Assembly: GCA_037043455.1 (NCBI GenBank)
Contig: JAWPHD010001129.1
Span: 124,001 to 188,000 of the forward strand
Reading direction: 5' to 3'
DNA: 64,000 nt
Source: Cyrtodaria siliqua
Taxonomy: Eukaryota > Mollusca > Bivalvia > Adapedonta > Hiatellidae
Position 1 is the first letter of the stretch. The number at the start of each line of letters is the position of its first letter. Shown piece by piece: positions 43,775-55,540 of this stretch. The notes under the pieces are model-generated. The model was not told the origin of the DNA, searched no databases, and saw only the letters and a program-made list of their open reading frames with translations. The position numbers and the translations under genes are program-made.

Positions 43775-45669
43775 TTATTGTGGTGTTAAACCTTCGCAAG
43801 TAATTGTCCATGCAAACTCTGCAGAGCCATTTGCTTCACATTCGGTAATTGCGGCCACTTCTTCGGCATCGAGATTCTGGTAATAGCCACTGCCTGGTAA
43901 AATTGGTGGGTAAAACGTACCATTACTGCAAATGAATCCCAAACCAATCGGTTTTCCAAACGAAACGGTAGTGGAGCTATCAACTCTACTGCACCGATAT
44001 TCAATGCAATAGATTCTTGACATACCATTCGATGTAAAACTAAGGTCTTGTCTCATTATGAATTGATTGACATCCCAAATACTTGCAGCTTCTCCAAGGA
44101 CGGGAGTGTTGATATCCATATAGTTAATAAAAACATTATCCCCAGTGAACTCGACTCTGGCTACGCATCTTTCGTCAGAATCTACGTACGGATCTGATAA
44201 CACAGGTGGCTTCCATTTAAACCGGAAATGGTTATCGGTTACCGTGGAAGCCATGCAAACTTGCTCATTTTCATAAAAAGGTCCGAATGGGGAGCTGTAG
44301 AATTTAGTTTCAATTTCATTGTTGCTGTTTATTAAATAGCCATTAAATTCATTTTGGATCGCCTGTGGATAATTTCCTAGTTCAAATGGAATAGCTATTG
44401 CATTGATATTGAAGAAGAAAACTTTAATACCTATGGTACCAAGAGTATCAGGATCGACAACTGGATCAACATCACATCTTACTTCAAAGCATTTAGTACT
44501 TGGTGAAGTAGTAGAATAGTACGTCAGAGGTAGATATTCAATTGGCATTGATGTTGTAAATATCTCAATTACAGGACTATACGTCGTGAGTAGATCGATG
44601 GCTACAATCTCTATGATATTGTTTACATCAGTGTCATCAAAAATTCTTGTTTTGATCCAACACGTCTTATTTTGCGGGAATTTGTCTATATTATAAAAAT
44701 CAATTTCGTCACTGTTTGGATCCGGTGTTATCTCACCCAGTTCACCAAGCACAACACCCCTCTTTCTTCTGCCACCGGAAGGATTTACCCGCACCCAAGT
44801 TCCAGTATTCTTGTTCAGTGACCATAAAAACATTGATTCGTCGCCTATTACTTTCAAGGGTCGAGAACGAAGCCGATTTCCATTGGCATCTTCGAACGCG
44901 ACTTGCAACACACCTTGTGTTACGAGATAATTGTCTTCGCCATTTTCATCTATGGTCAAAAACTCGCCAGGAGCATTTCGTATCGCATCTTTATTGTCGG
45001 CGGTAATGGCCGTGACATAAGCCTTAACCGTACCTGTGTACAGGGTTCCATCAGTGTTATAAAATGAATCTTTAGGAATATGGATAGTAGCGATTCCAAT
45101 GTTTGGATCTGATGGATTTTGCGAGATGGACAGAGTATTATCTTGGTTAGAGTTTATTGTTATCGGGTTAGCTCTTTTAAACATGACAATATTTGCATCA
45201 ACCTCACCGAAGTATCCTGCAGGAACACGAATTACTGCAATGGCGTCCAGATAACCGTCTTTTACCACCCTTATAACAATTCTGCGTACTTCCGGCTTTA
45301 CAGTGGCTGTAAACTTACCATCACTAGCCGTCGATCCTGCTTCAACTCGAAATATAGTGACAGTTCCTCCTGAAATTGGCAAGCCTGTAGAAAATGTTGT
45401 TACAACACCATGTACTATTATCATCGGTCTTGTACAGCAACCGCAGGATGTTATTTTTTCTATATTAAATATCCCAAAATCCGGACCACAGTCCACAGTT
45501 TCGTTAATGACCGCCACCGGACATACATATCCATCATCTATGCAGTCAAGGTCAGAGGCTCCAGCTGTCCTGCATGCTACGGGTCTACAAAAGCCAACAT
45601 CGGCTTGACAACCCCCATTAAGAGTTACTAATCTCTCTTGAAGTTCAACTTGATGATCCATGGAATCAG
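43775..45669 (-). CDS. CILP-like gene, exon 5 (Cys-rich, CILP core, C-terminus)
   Basis: Starts after a strong tattcttcag acceptor with ADSMDHQVELQERLVTLNGG and continues for 630 codons to TAA at 43775-43777. The open frame extends further upstream, but that part lies in the intron. The polyadenylation hexamer AATAAA overlaps the stop, and the M1 element begins 10 bp later. The C-terminal 300 residues contain evenly spread Cys (CFEVRCDVDP, YCIEYRCSR, ITCEG) typical of a secreted protein. Confidence 0.9.
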
Positions 45670-48600
45670 CTGAAGAATAGGAATATATGCATGATGACGT
45701 TTTATCAATAGAACACTGATGATATATACTCAGTTGCAAAAGAATGTGGACACTGAGTTTTGTTTAGATTTAATTGTATAAAGGGTTTGTAGAATTTCAA
45801 AATGAATATGCCATGTTTGGTACCAAAGATTTTATCATTCCATTGCAAATATCATGTTGTCATTTGTTTTTCAATAGGTCGAAGCATTAAGGGACTGTCG
45901 CTTGATAAAGAGGATAGGGTGTAAAGTAAAATTGTCAAAGTGTCCAGTATTTTTTGCAACTGAGTATATGAGGAGCCTATACGAAACACAACGATATTCT
46001 TTAAGGAGGGGCCAATATGAATGTATGTTCCAGCTTTCGAATTTGAGTACCTTTTTCCCCCATTTTATATTTTAACCATCTGTTTTAAGTAATATAAGTG
46101 TTGTTTACATAGTATTTATTTGTTGAAAGGTTACAACATTTTAAATAAACGTGTTTTGCAATACATATTAATGGCTTAGATCGAATGAAATGGCCATCTA
46201 AAATTATTCTCCTAAAACAATAAGAATGCGTTTTTACTTGAACAGAAAATGCATCATTCACAGAACAGAGTAAACCAAAACAACGCATTAAAAACAAACA
46301 CAAGGAAAACAAGGAAAACAAAGTATGCGACATCACAATTGACCATAGTATAATGAAACGGAATACTGTAAATCAAGAAAGGTTTGAACTCCCCCACCCC
46401 AGCCCATTATCCCACTTCTGATCAAACTATGTCACTCCCTGTAACCAGAAATATTGCTGATTATGATTAACTAGAGTAAATATATAATACACGTTTGTCT
46501 CGTAAAAGACAGGTTTTATGTCAACAACAGGTTTTCCGCCGAGCAACATTGTGCTTTTGACCATGAGCAAATATCTAACTCACATTAAAACTAACACATG
46601 AAAAAAACGACTCATACACTTACTTTTCATAAAGGTTTTAACTAAGTTAAACGCTAAATTCAACTACCATTATATTTATATAATTATTAAAGGTACACGA
46701 ATTGAAGTCACTGTCAGTGGTAATTTGGTCGAAACTACATTGGGTTATTTTAATCTTATTAAAATATTTAATTAAACTACCGAAATGAGATATATTCTTT
46801 GATAGTAGCTTAAAGTAAAGAAATATCCTTTGAGGGGATGGATGTAACTTAAATATTGATTGGATAATATGTAAAAATCATTTTCATTGGTCAACACTTA
46901 TTTTTAATATACAGGTGCGACCGGGTATCAGGCAAAGGTAGCGCCGTGGTGTAATGGTCAATCCCAGCCAGGACCGAATTTGAGTTAATTATCGAAATAT
47001 TTCAAAAGTATTTCCTACCTTACCAGTCCTTCGGATGAGACTTAAAACCTAGGTCTGCTCGCTAAAATGCTTAGTGCAATACAGCGAGGATAAATAAACG
47101 CTTATACGCAGGGTATCAGGCACTGTGTTGAAAAATTTCGTACTGACAGTAACGTACACCAAAATTCGGAAATTAAATTCTGGCTGGCAATTTGCGTTTT
47201 AAATGTATTAGGTCTTACAGACCATTCTGTTATAACGTGGGCATTAAAATATATTTATTTGTCAAAGCAGACGGGGGTCTTCATTTAAATGAAGAAGGTT
47301 CGACTATTCGCTTGGCTACTTTTTTCAAAGAGTGATTTCTAGTCTAAATTTTTAAAAAATAATGAAGTTTCGTTACTGAATGGTGAGTTTGGTATCGTTA
47401 CTCTTAGTGCTTGTTCTATGATGTTAGACACGTTTTCCTGTTTTCAATTGGACGAGTAGACTGGTTGGACAGGATGGACATGCTATAGTCAGTAGGAGTA
47501 GGAGATTAACTCACCATTGATAGACAAGTTAATAAATAATTAGCTCAGGGTGGAATTTATTATTTGTTTTATACAAATTTATATTTGCAGATTTTGAAGT
47601 AAATAGATTGGTAAGTTTCTAAGTTCTAGTTTGTATGTGTGTGACATCAATGTTGTATATGTCGAGGTGCTTACATGTCCGCTTTTATGTAGTTTACTGC
47701 TTTGTGTGTAAATGCTTACGTAATTCTAGATGTGTTTTGTTAGCATGCTAGTGACGTATCTAGATTGTTATGCTTTGCTACTGTGTCTACTGTTTATTGG
47801 GCCGAGGTTTGGCGGTTATGTTGTAATGGCAACACATATAGTTTGTTGTCCATACTTAATTGGTATTAGTATTCAGTTATTACCGTGATTACATTGATTA
47901 TGTGCGTGCCTAAATTTGAAATTATATGAAAGGACACATTTGACGCGGCGGCCATTTTAATTACGCGTGAACATAACAAAACGAATATTAGGGGTGTATT
48001 GTTGTTTTAGTCGTCCGCTAAGTCGTGAAACTAGTCCGGAATGGTCGAGTCATCATACGTTATTTTCCGGTATTTTCTGGCCTCGTCAATAATTCCTGAT
48101 AATCAAAAACACTCTTTACATAATCTCTAATAGTTTATCTTGGACTGGTAAAAACCATCTACGACTTTTGCTTTTTCCAAGACAAACATCTAGAAGCTTT
48201 TTCTTAATTGTTTCGACGCGGCGGCCATTTTACCGGGATTCTGGTATCGTTTCTTATTGGCTGATATAGACGCACCTTCTATCCGAGATATACATAACGG
48301 CAGAAAGGCAATAAATAAATAAAAAGGGAAAGTGCATCATTATATCGACGAACTAAATGGGGATGGTCAAAAATAATTAATTAAAAAAATTACAGATTCC
48401 GGGTTTAAATTTTGTTTCTGCTTAAAGGGTCAAGACATTTATATTTACAAGCGTTCAGTCAAGCGTCGAAGATGATCAATACTAAACAATCAATATTAAT
48501 ATATAAGTATACGTAAAATGAAAGCGCTTACCGACAATTGTGAGAGTTGCTTCTTCCGACATAACTGCTTGCGTAAAACCGTCCATCGTCATGGAAGCCT

Positions 48601-51600
48601 TACATTTATATTTGCCTTCATCACCCGCCACAATATTTGTAATCAAAAGGTTCATGTCATTCTCTCCAGGTATTTCTATTCCGTCGAAGTACCTGTATTA
48701 AAAATAAAACGGTACATATCGGATTGTGAAATACTGTTAAACAAGTTCAAAACAACAAAAATACTTGATTTGTTTATTATTCATGCTTAACCATTGCAGA
48801 GGCACACCGAGGCAATTGCCCCTTCCACTCGCTGGGAAGGTACATACTTTACATAAACAAACTCAAAATTGATATTAGATATTAGATTTAAATGCCGAAC
48901 AGGAAATGTTGCATTCAATGACCACAGTCACCCACAAAAAACGGACAGAAACAAACAACAACTACAAAGATGAATAAAAGGCAAGAAGATATGCAATCCC
49001 AAACACAAAAGGGTTGACAATAGGACAACCGCCTTGGAACGGTCAGGAGCAAACAATGCCACTAGGACTAAAATTCAGGTTCTAGGGTGCACCAAACCTC
49101 ACTCTTACCCTATTGTCATCCCAATAAATGGGACAGTGTAAATAAAGATATCCCCGCCAGATTATATTCTCTAACAGACAATGCAGCATTCATAGGTAAT
49201 ATAAGTCAAACACATCAATGATCACGTATAATATTTAAAAAGGCCTAGAAAGCCCCACAGTATGTACTCAGTGACTTGGCAGAAGCCAGGGCAACAGGAG
49301 AACAAACCGTTAAGGGTACGACAAGAAAATATTTAAGACAAATATCAAACGCTACCGTCCTATAAGGAGTTAGGTACACAATATGTCTAGTCATCGCACA
49401 ATCAAAGAGAAAAGCTTAGTGGCAAACAGTAAATGTGTCAACCACTAAAAATGCAGGCGTTGCAATATGATAGTGTCATAACCTCTTTTGATATACCTTT
49501 TAACAAGTTTAATAAAGATTGTAGGAACGTGATTAAGAACAAGTATCTTACAAAGTTTGTAAATCATATCACCATAGAAATCAGTTTGTGATAGTCCTTG
49601 TTGTTCCTTAGGATAGATAATATTAACCACACTGGAAAAGAAATGATTGTCCATGTTCAGTATGTCATTCAGATACCGAGAGGTGTCATTAAGGTTTCAA
49701 TTACACGTACATCTTCCTGAGTATCGGATAAAAGACTCAACATGACATCTCTTTTATAGCAATACGAGAACAAATCTGCGACAAGAGGTGGACAGTTCGT
49801 GCCATAGTGATGTATATCTAGTCGTATTTGTCTATATACTCGAATAACACCATTTGACAAATATGTAGAAAATATGTTTTAAACTGAGCCGCTTCTCCGG
49901 GAAATGCCCTAAAATGTAGGGAATTGCATGTAGAAATCCGTGTTTGTGGGTGGAGTATATTGCCACATGACTACCTAGAAAGGGGTTTGTCTCAGTTAAA
50001 TGTCAGGGCTGGCTACCTGCTTATACTAACATAAGCGGCCTTTAGTTTTAGTAATATATCTATATTAAAACATAACTATATTGTGAAATATGTTGCAAGA
50101 CAAAATACGAGAGTTTACCAGGTGAAGTCAAGCTCTCCCGGCTGTAGGGTGTCCGCCCAGCAGCATAGCTTTGCGTCTTCGCCTAGAGCTCGTCTCTTCG
50201 ACTGTGGGTGATCTACCATGAACGGGTTTCCTTCAATATATAATTTACACGTGTTGGTTTGAAGTAAATTATGTAGGAGCGGGTGAAACACAAAGTAACT
50301 AATACTTATAAAGTTTCCACAATATTTCGAGATACTCATATGATTTAGAAATGTCGAACGTTTTGTAGTATGCGGCATCTGTTTACAGATATTACATAAT
50401 ATCATTTTCCTATTGCACAAAATGGAGCGCTGTGGTCTAGTGGTAGAGCGCTGGACCCATGATCGAAAAGTTGTGGTTTCGATCCCCGCCATTACCTTAT
50501 GCGTTGTGATCCTGAGAAGACACTTTAACTTCATTTGTTCAGTACTGGTTTTACCCAGGAAGACATCGAGAGTGATTCAAACAAGTTTACAAAGCTTTCG
50601 TTACAATCGGTGGAAAATAAACAAATTTAAACGAATTGCACGAAAGCAGTATCAAATATTAACAAACAAGGCATTTCGCAAACGTAAAATGACTGCCCGA
50701 CAGTAAAGCGCTCAAGGGCTCAAACGAATAAAGTATGTTACTTGCAGTGAGCATGGTGATAGCAAATGTAGGTGTCCAATTATTTAACTGTTGTTAATGA
50801 ACGCTGAATGAGTGGGATTTTTTTTCAAAAGTTAACGTTTTTCATGTTTTAAAATACATACTTAATAATATGTAAAATGTACGTACTAATTAGTATTAAC
50901 AAGAAAAGTGCATCTTTATTATATAACAAAACAATCAAAATGTACAACTGTTTTCCAGTGATCAAGTATTTACGATTTCATTCGGTGGCGACTATCTTTG
51001 GTTTCCGCGAACCTGAGATAGACTTTTAATACTTGAGAGTTTATTCGGCTAATTTGTTTGTAGAAGATTTGACTGGATAGATATTTGACAGTGTAACTAT
51101 TGAGTGCTACATGAAACACAGTCATTTAACTAGTGGCAAATGTAATAAGTAATGTGTGTGGCAAGAAAATATTACGTATTTAACAGTGAAAAAGTGTATA
51201 TAGACATTAATTAAAACGGCTCACGTCTACATATAAGTTCCACTGTTCCGGTATTAGAACTGAACGTTTTGGATTGTTTCACAAACAAGTATCTGCTAAA
51301 CTCCACCGTCACTGGTAGCGTACAGACAGACAGCTGGTAGACTCCAGGTGATGGTGACGTGAACACTTTTATGTCTGGTGACGTCATCACGACATTCTGA
51401 ACAAAAGCCGTGCAGTCGGACGATACTGTCACGGTCACCGTTTCTGTTGAACACACCTCACCTGCAGGGAAACAAACATCTTTAGTGAATGTTTTTGTTT
51501 TTGTATAGAAGTAATGTGTGTTCGTTAATATGAAGTCACTACAGATAACGACTTTTCACAAATCAATTACTATTAAATAAAACGGTATACATGAAATAAT

Positions 51601-52500
51601 TGACATAAAACGTCTATTTTCCGCATCCCAACTAAATCAAAAGCCTCTTCAACTAGACAGCTGATAATTATTGGGACTTGCTCCAAATGGAGTTATACGC
51701 AGAAGTGTCCCAACGTGACTTCCGAGCTAGAGACAAACATTGATTGTGAATAAAGATGTGTCACCGTTGATTTTCCTTCTTTTTTTTTCGAAAAAATAAA
51801 CTGAAATATACGGGAATAACTTTCTACGTATTTATGTTAATACTTTATTCACGATCTGGAGTTACTCCAAATAAATGCTTTATTTAAAGCCGGCCAATGA
51901 CTTTTATCCTGTTCCAGAATGTTGGGTGTTTACTCGTCCATTGTCAAAATCTATTTAGTTTTGACGAATTAATACTCTCGCATTAGAAAGCGGCTTGTTG
52001 TATCAAATTAAAGAAACAGACATGATTGGACCGACATGATCATACAATGAGAAAATCGTTATATTGGTTGTTATCTAACATAATTAGCCGCAGTATCTCC
52101 AAGCTTGTGTATACAGTTGAAACATAGTGAAAAAACATATACAGTTACAATTTTTAAGCAAACCTGCGCAGTTAAGAGTGACGTTCTCCGAACATGTACG
52201 GATCGTGTAGTTTAACGTGGAAAATCCATCTTTTGTAATCTGGATTGTTTTTGGAAGTCGGGATGTCTTCAACATGTATACTCCAGCCTCTGTAGATCTA
52301 GTCTTGATTTGTTCAGAACCAGAACTACACGAGATCTTTACTCCTTGGACTGGTTTTTGGCAGTCGGAAGATCGAATTGTTATCTTTACAATTGTGTATT
52401 TTTTACGTCTGCTCATATTGACCCGATTCGGCCTTGCCTCGCTTCCGTCCGGCACGAATTGGCAGAAAACCACCAGGACTATGCATAGACGTATCCACAT
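43775..52500 (-). CDS. CILP-like secreted protein, five exons
   Basis: Exons 52500-52164, 51461-51225, 50230-50119, 48692-48532 and 45669-43775 join in phase (1, 1, 2, 1) to 2742 nt, giving 913 residues. All introns are GT-AG. Order: signal peptide (MWIRLCIVLVVFCQFVPDGS), two related ~75-residue beta-rich repeats, an Ig-like domain (residues ~193-280), a Cys-rich segment (~303-363), a carboxypeptidase-regulatory-like domain (~366-449) and a long C-terminal region. A furin-type RRKRG site is at ~583-587. The block SCGCCTRPMIIVHGVVTTFS then STGLPISGGTVTIF and the later arrangement are those of cartilage intermediate layer proteins. These are extracellular matrix glycoproteins, cleaved after a basic site in vertebrates. 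The function here is inferred. Orthology, and whether there are extra 5' exons, is open. Confidence 0.82.
45670..48531 (-). other. Intron 4 of the CILP-like gene
   Basis: About 2.9 kb, AT-rich. GGTAGCGCCGTGGTGTAATG near 46938 looks like a tRNA-derived head. No other exon was found. Confidence 0.7.
48532..48692 (-). CDS. CILP-like gene, exon 4 (second half of Ig domain)
   Basis: The first base completes the split Trp codon. The exon then reads YFDGIEIPGENDMNLLITNI and VAGDEGKYKCKASMTMDG and ends TLTIVG at gtaagcg. D-E-G-K-Y-K-C is the classical Ig F-strand motif. The exon is too short to stand out as an ORF. Confidence 0.82.
48693..50118 (-). other. Intron 3 of the CILP-like gene
   Basis: Interrupts the Ig domain. 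Much of it is a degraded copy of RT family P on the same strand. Confidence 0.75.
48850..49870 (-). pseudogene. RT family P, copy inside CILP intron 3
   Basis: RT pieces TNCPPLVADLFSYCYKRDV and SSVVNIIYPKEQQ then DFYGDMIYKLCKILVLNHVP appear in different frames between 49860 and 49445. They are followed by the family's 3' UTR (ACGCTACCGTCCTATAAGG, GCCTTGGAACGGTCAGG, CTATTGTCATCCCAATAAAT). Several frame breaks; not functional. Confidence 0.8.
50119..50230 (-). CDS. CILP-like gene, exon 3 (first half of Ig domain)
   Basis: After atattgaag, the exon reads NPFMVDHPQSKRRALGEDAK then LCCWADTLQPGELDFTW. The final Trp codon is split by the intron (TG|gtaaac). The upstream part of the same open frame is SINE antisense and not coding. 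The acceptor is pyrimidine-poor, so the exact start is less certain. Confidence 0.75.
50231..51224 (-). other. Intron 2 of the CILP-like gene
   Basis: About 1 kb, with SINE S2 in its 3' half in the opposite orientation to the gene. Confidence 0.65.
50424..50630 (+). mobile_element. SINE S2, copy 2
   Basis: GGAGCGCTGTGGTCTAGTGG, GGACCCATGATCGAAAAGTT, CAGTACTGGTTTTACCCAGG and AGACATCGAGAGTGATTCAA match 41713-41919 over its whole length. Confidence 0.9.
51225..51461 (-). CDS. CILP-like gene, exon 2 (repeat 2)
   Basis: The acceptor tccctgcag at 51462 leads into VCSTETVTVTVSSDCTAFVQ ... VYQLSVCTLPVTVEFSRYLF ... TVELIC, the same pattern as exon 1. I place the donor at agac|gtgagc (51224) because it preserves frame with exon 3; otherwise the frame stops five codons later at 51211, which would make a separate short protein. 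Confidence 0.72.
52164..52500 (-). CDS. CILP-like gene, exon 1 (signal peptide and repeat 1)
   Basis: The ATG at 52500 begins a hydrophobic signal sequence likely cut after SEA. The repeat SSDCQKPVQGVKISCSSGS ... VYMLKTSRLPKTIQITKDGF ... NVTLNC follows. The exon ends cag|gtttgc in phase 1. A weak acceptor-like ttttaag just upstream leaves room for a non-coding 5' exon. Confidence 0.82.
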
Positions 52501-52619
52501 ATTGAGACCTTAAAACAAGTAATTATTGATATTAATTATCGCAAAACTTGATGTGTCGGAGTATAATACATTCCATAATACACTAGTGTAATAAATATGG
52601 AAATTAATCAGAATTGCCT

Positions 52620-52738
52620 CACCTATATCTGTAACCGTTTACAATACCGGATTACGGCTCGCCGATTTATGTAACCGTTTACAAACATATTTTTAGGCTC
52701 GCCGATTTATGTAACCATTTACAATACGGTAAACGGAA
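52620..52738 (+). repeat. ~40-bp tandem repeat, three units
   Basis: GGCTCGCCGATTTATGTAAC and TGTAACCGTTTACAA recur at about 52631, 52670 and 52708, the last with CCATTTACAA. Confidence 0.8.
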
Positions 52739-53265
52739 ATCGATGAGGCAGTACTGATTGCTCGATGTTGTACGGAGAATACCGCAGCAACATATGACGT
52801 CATCAAACGACAACGATGTTTACAGCTACAATAATAAATGTACATTATGCGACATTTTTGGAGTTATGTGATAAATAGATATCACATGCGCGCTTATTTC
52901 ATATTGGATTTATTAAATTTTTGATCAAACTTTATATTATGCTCGACACAACCTCGAATCATAATAAATTCAATATTAAACAGGTACTCATGTTAGTTAG
53001 GCTTTGATATTAACAGAAAGCGTAAGGTTTCAACATTACGATATGTCGATTTCATGGATATTTATTAGCTTACATTAATACAATAGTACATGTACTTGTT
53101 ACATATTATTATACAACTAACATGAACTACTAATGTTGGTAACGGTAAAAAAACAGTATGTAAGCTTAATACTATACTATAAAGAACGTACATGATTAAT
53201 TAACCATTAGTATGACATATTCTTTTTCATTCTGTAGTTTCAATATTATTCTTAAATTGAATACA
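52739..53265. other. Upstream of the CILP-like gene, no gene seen
   Basis: AT-rich. Possible promoter side of the CILP-like gene, but no core element stands out. Confidence 0.4.
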
Positions 53266-53267
53266 CA

Positions 53268-53460
53268 AATGTGTCTGGCCTCTCACCGCTGCAGGTTCGA
53301 ATCCACTGGGAGCTCGACATATAAGAAAGTGTTCTTATATACGGATAGTGAGAGGTATATAGTACTGGTTCTACCCAAAAAAAGGTGGATGGTCCGCCTG
53401 GACCGGACCGTCCAAAACAAAAGAATCGACCGCCATATATAACCTAAAAAGTACTGAAAA
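53268..53460 (+). mobile_element. SINE S3, copy 3 (with partial head)
   Basis: CTCACCGCTGCAGGTTCGAA and a TCCACTGGGAGCTCGAC stretch (B-box region), then AGTACTGGTTCTACCC, GGTGGATGGTCCGCCTGG and AATCGACCGCCATATATAAC. Confidence 0.8.
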
Positions 53461-53559
53461 AAGATATAGAACACCATTCAGCAACAACAACCCAAATGTT
53501 GTTGTGTTTTGCGTCAAGTTCGTTACAGCGCATTTGGCGTAATGTGAATTTCGTTTTTC

Positions 53560-54510
53560 TAAAGCTTGTAGTCGAGTTGAGGACTTGAATAATCGTAATC
53601 TTTGTATAACCAAGAAGCTACTCCATCAGGGCCATCCTTACCATTAACTTCAAAAGAACTTTGCAACATTATATTATCGTAACCCTCATCTATTTTTAAA
53701 ATATAAGGTAATTAAAAGACTAGTCTGCGACAAGGACTATCACAACCTGACTTATATGGTGGATTGCTTTACAAACTTCGTAAGATCCTTTGCTATAATC
53801 ACGTTTACTTAATGCAATCTTAAACAAACGTGTTAAATCATTTTGCAACACACTGCATGTTTAGTGGTTGACCCATTCACAGTTCGCCTTTGTGCTGCTT
53901 TCCTCTTTGATTATGCGATGACCGGACATATTGTGGACGCTATGATGACGTCTGCCTAAATCCTAAAAGGGCGGTAGCGTTTGATGTTTGTCTTAATTAT
54001 TGTAGTACCCTAAATAGTTTTTCTCTTGTTGCTCTAGCTTCTTCCTAGTCAATGAATACTTCAGTTGTGACTTTCCATGCCTTTGTTTTTATATTCATAT
54101 AATGAATGAATGAATGAATGGTCTTTTACGGCACATAAATAGGTCATATATTCATATAAACATGATCGTCTATGCCTTATACTTATATTGCCTATTAATG
54201 CTGCCTTGTTTGTTAGAGAATTCAGAATATAACCTGGAGGGGGTATCTTTATTTACACTGTTCTGTTTTATTGGGATTACAATAGCTAAGAGTGAGGTTT
54301 GGTGCATCCTAGAACATGGTTTAAACCCCCAGCCGCTTTTCTGCTACTGACTGGTCCTAGGCGGTAGCCCTATTGTAAACCCGTTTGTGTTTGTGATATC
54401 AGATGCCTTGCGTACTAACATTGTAATTGTTGTTTGTTTTAATGCGTGTTTTAGGCTGACGGTGTTCTGTGAAAGCTACATTTCCTGTTTGACCTTTGTA
54501 CCTACTTTTT
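53560..54510 (+). mobile_element. RT family P, longest 3' copy
   Basis: A degraded coding end (53560-53960) is followed by GCGATGACCGGACATATTGT, CTATGATGACGTCTGCCTAA, GGGCGGTAGCGTTTGATGTT, TTTATTTACACTG, TAGGCGGTAGCCCTATTGTA and GAAAGCTACATTTCCTGTTT. It includes an (ATGA) tract near 54101. It gives the order of all 3' blocks seen in the other copies. Confidence 0.82.
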
Positions 54511-54711
54511 TAACAACAAATAAACCATGTGACGTCATGTCATTTGAACTACCAAATCAACTTAAGTTTTATTCAACGGGGTATTATGAAGCTCTACAAA
54601 CACTGGTGACAGAAATAAATGCAAAATGAACTAAACACAAATACAGAAAGCATTATTTATGCCAGTATGCAATTATTTTTTTAAATATCCAGTGTTATGC
54701 AATCTCTCCCA

Positions 54712-54908
54712 ACGTCTAAGAAAGTAGCCTGCGATCACATGATAATTTGTCACATGACCATAGCTAAAATATCAAAATGGCGAACAGAACTTCAACACCG
54801 TGACACCACCAACTATCGGCTGCAGTATCAGTAAACAGTGGAAGAAACACGACTTGTTTTCTACATTTTGATATATATTTTAAGTTAGTAATTTCATTTA
54901 AGGTAGAT
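54712..54908 (-). repeat. Dispersed repeat D2, copy 3
   Basis: AGTAGCCTGCGATCACATGA, CATAGCTAAAATATCAAAAT, AACTATCGGCTG and TTCTACATTTTGATATATAT are the inverse of 27288-27472. Confidence 0.88.
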
Positions 54909-54929
54909 TGTTAGGAGCTATATGATACT

Positions 54930-54966
54930 GGTAAGTGCTGGTAAGTGCTGGTAAGTGCTGTTAAGC
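54930..54966 (+). repeat. 11-bp tandem repeat GGTAAGTGCT
   Basis: CTGGTAAGTG is present three times, then a TTAAG variant. Confidence 0.9.
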
Positions 54967-55540
54967 AAAGTTCTGTACTGTAACACCATCGGAACGATTT
55001 GGTGGTGCGTGTTTTGAATGTTTTGACGGCTGAGTGATATGCCAAAGTACAAACCTTTATTCTACCGCAATATAATTCTGAGCATAATCACTGTATATTT
55101 AAAACATTCAAGCCGAATTTTTTTGTTCGTAATTTAAGCATTTCATATAAAGTTAATTCAGACAAATATTAGTGCAATCAAGAAATTTTGCATTTCCATC
55201 GGTTTTCATGGTTTGCCAAGATTATTTGTATTTGATGAGACGTTGACACAGGTGTATGTATATGCAAGGAACGAAAACTCTCGGTAGAGATCTTAAAGTG
55301 AAAATATAGCTAACAGTTTCGCATAACAAATACACGTGTGAAAGATCAGTTTTCTCGTTTTTAAAATACGATTGCCTGACAGAATTAAACAACTTTTGTT
55401 TATAACATATTTGTTTAGGAAAAACATGTATGATTGTTAATAGTTCAATGTTTAATGGAACTAACATTCATGGATCAAATGGTATTTCATGTCGATCAAT
55501 ATAAAGTATAATAGAAGGTTATGAAAGAGTGCAAAAAGTT
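54967..55540. other. Intergenic, no gene seen
   Basis: AT-rich; an 81-codon minus-strand ORF has no recognisable domain. Confidence 0.35.

Noticed and set aside
44716..45631. Plus-strand ORFs opposite CILP exon 5
   Set aside because: Antisense shadows of a conserved coding exon.
45670..45739. Upstream 23 codons of the large CILP-like ORF
   Set aside because: A strong acceptor at 45670 joins in phase with exon 4, so this part is intron; it also lacks a signal peptide.
50231..50534. N-terminal 95 residues of the 139-codon ORF around CILP exon 3
   Set aside because: They translate the antisense of SINE S2 and lie upstream of the inferred acceptor; only the last 37 residues belong to the Ig domain.
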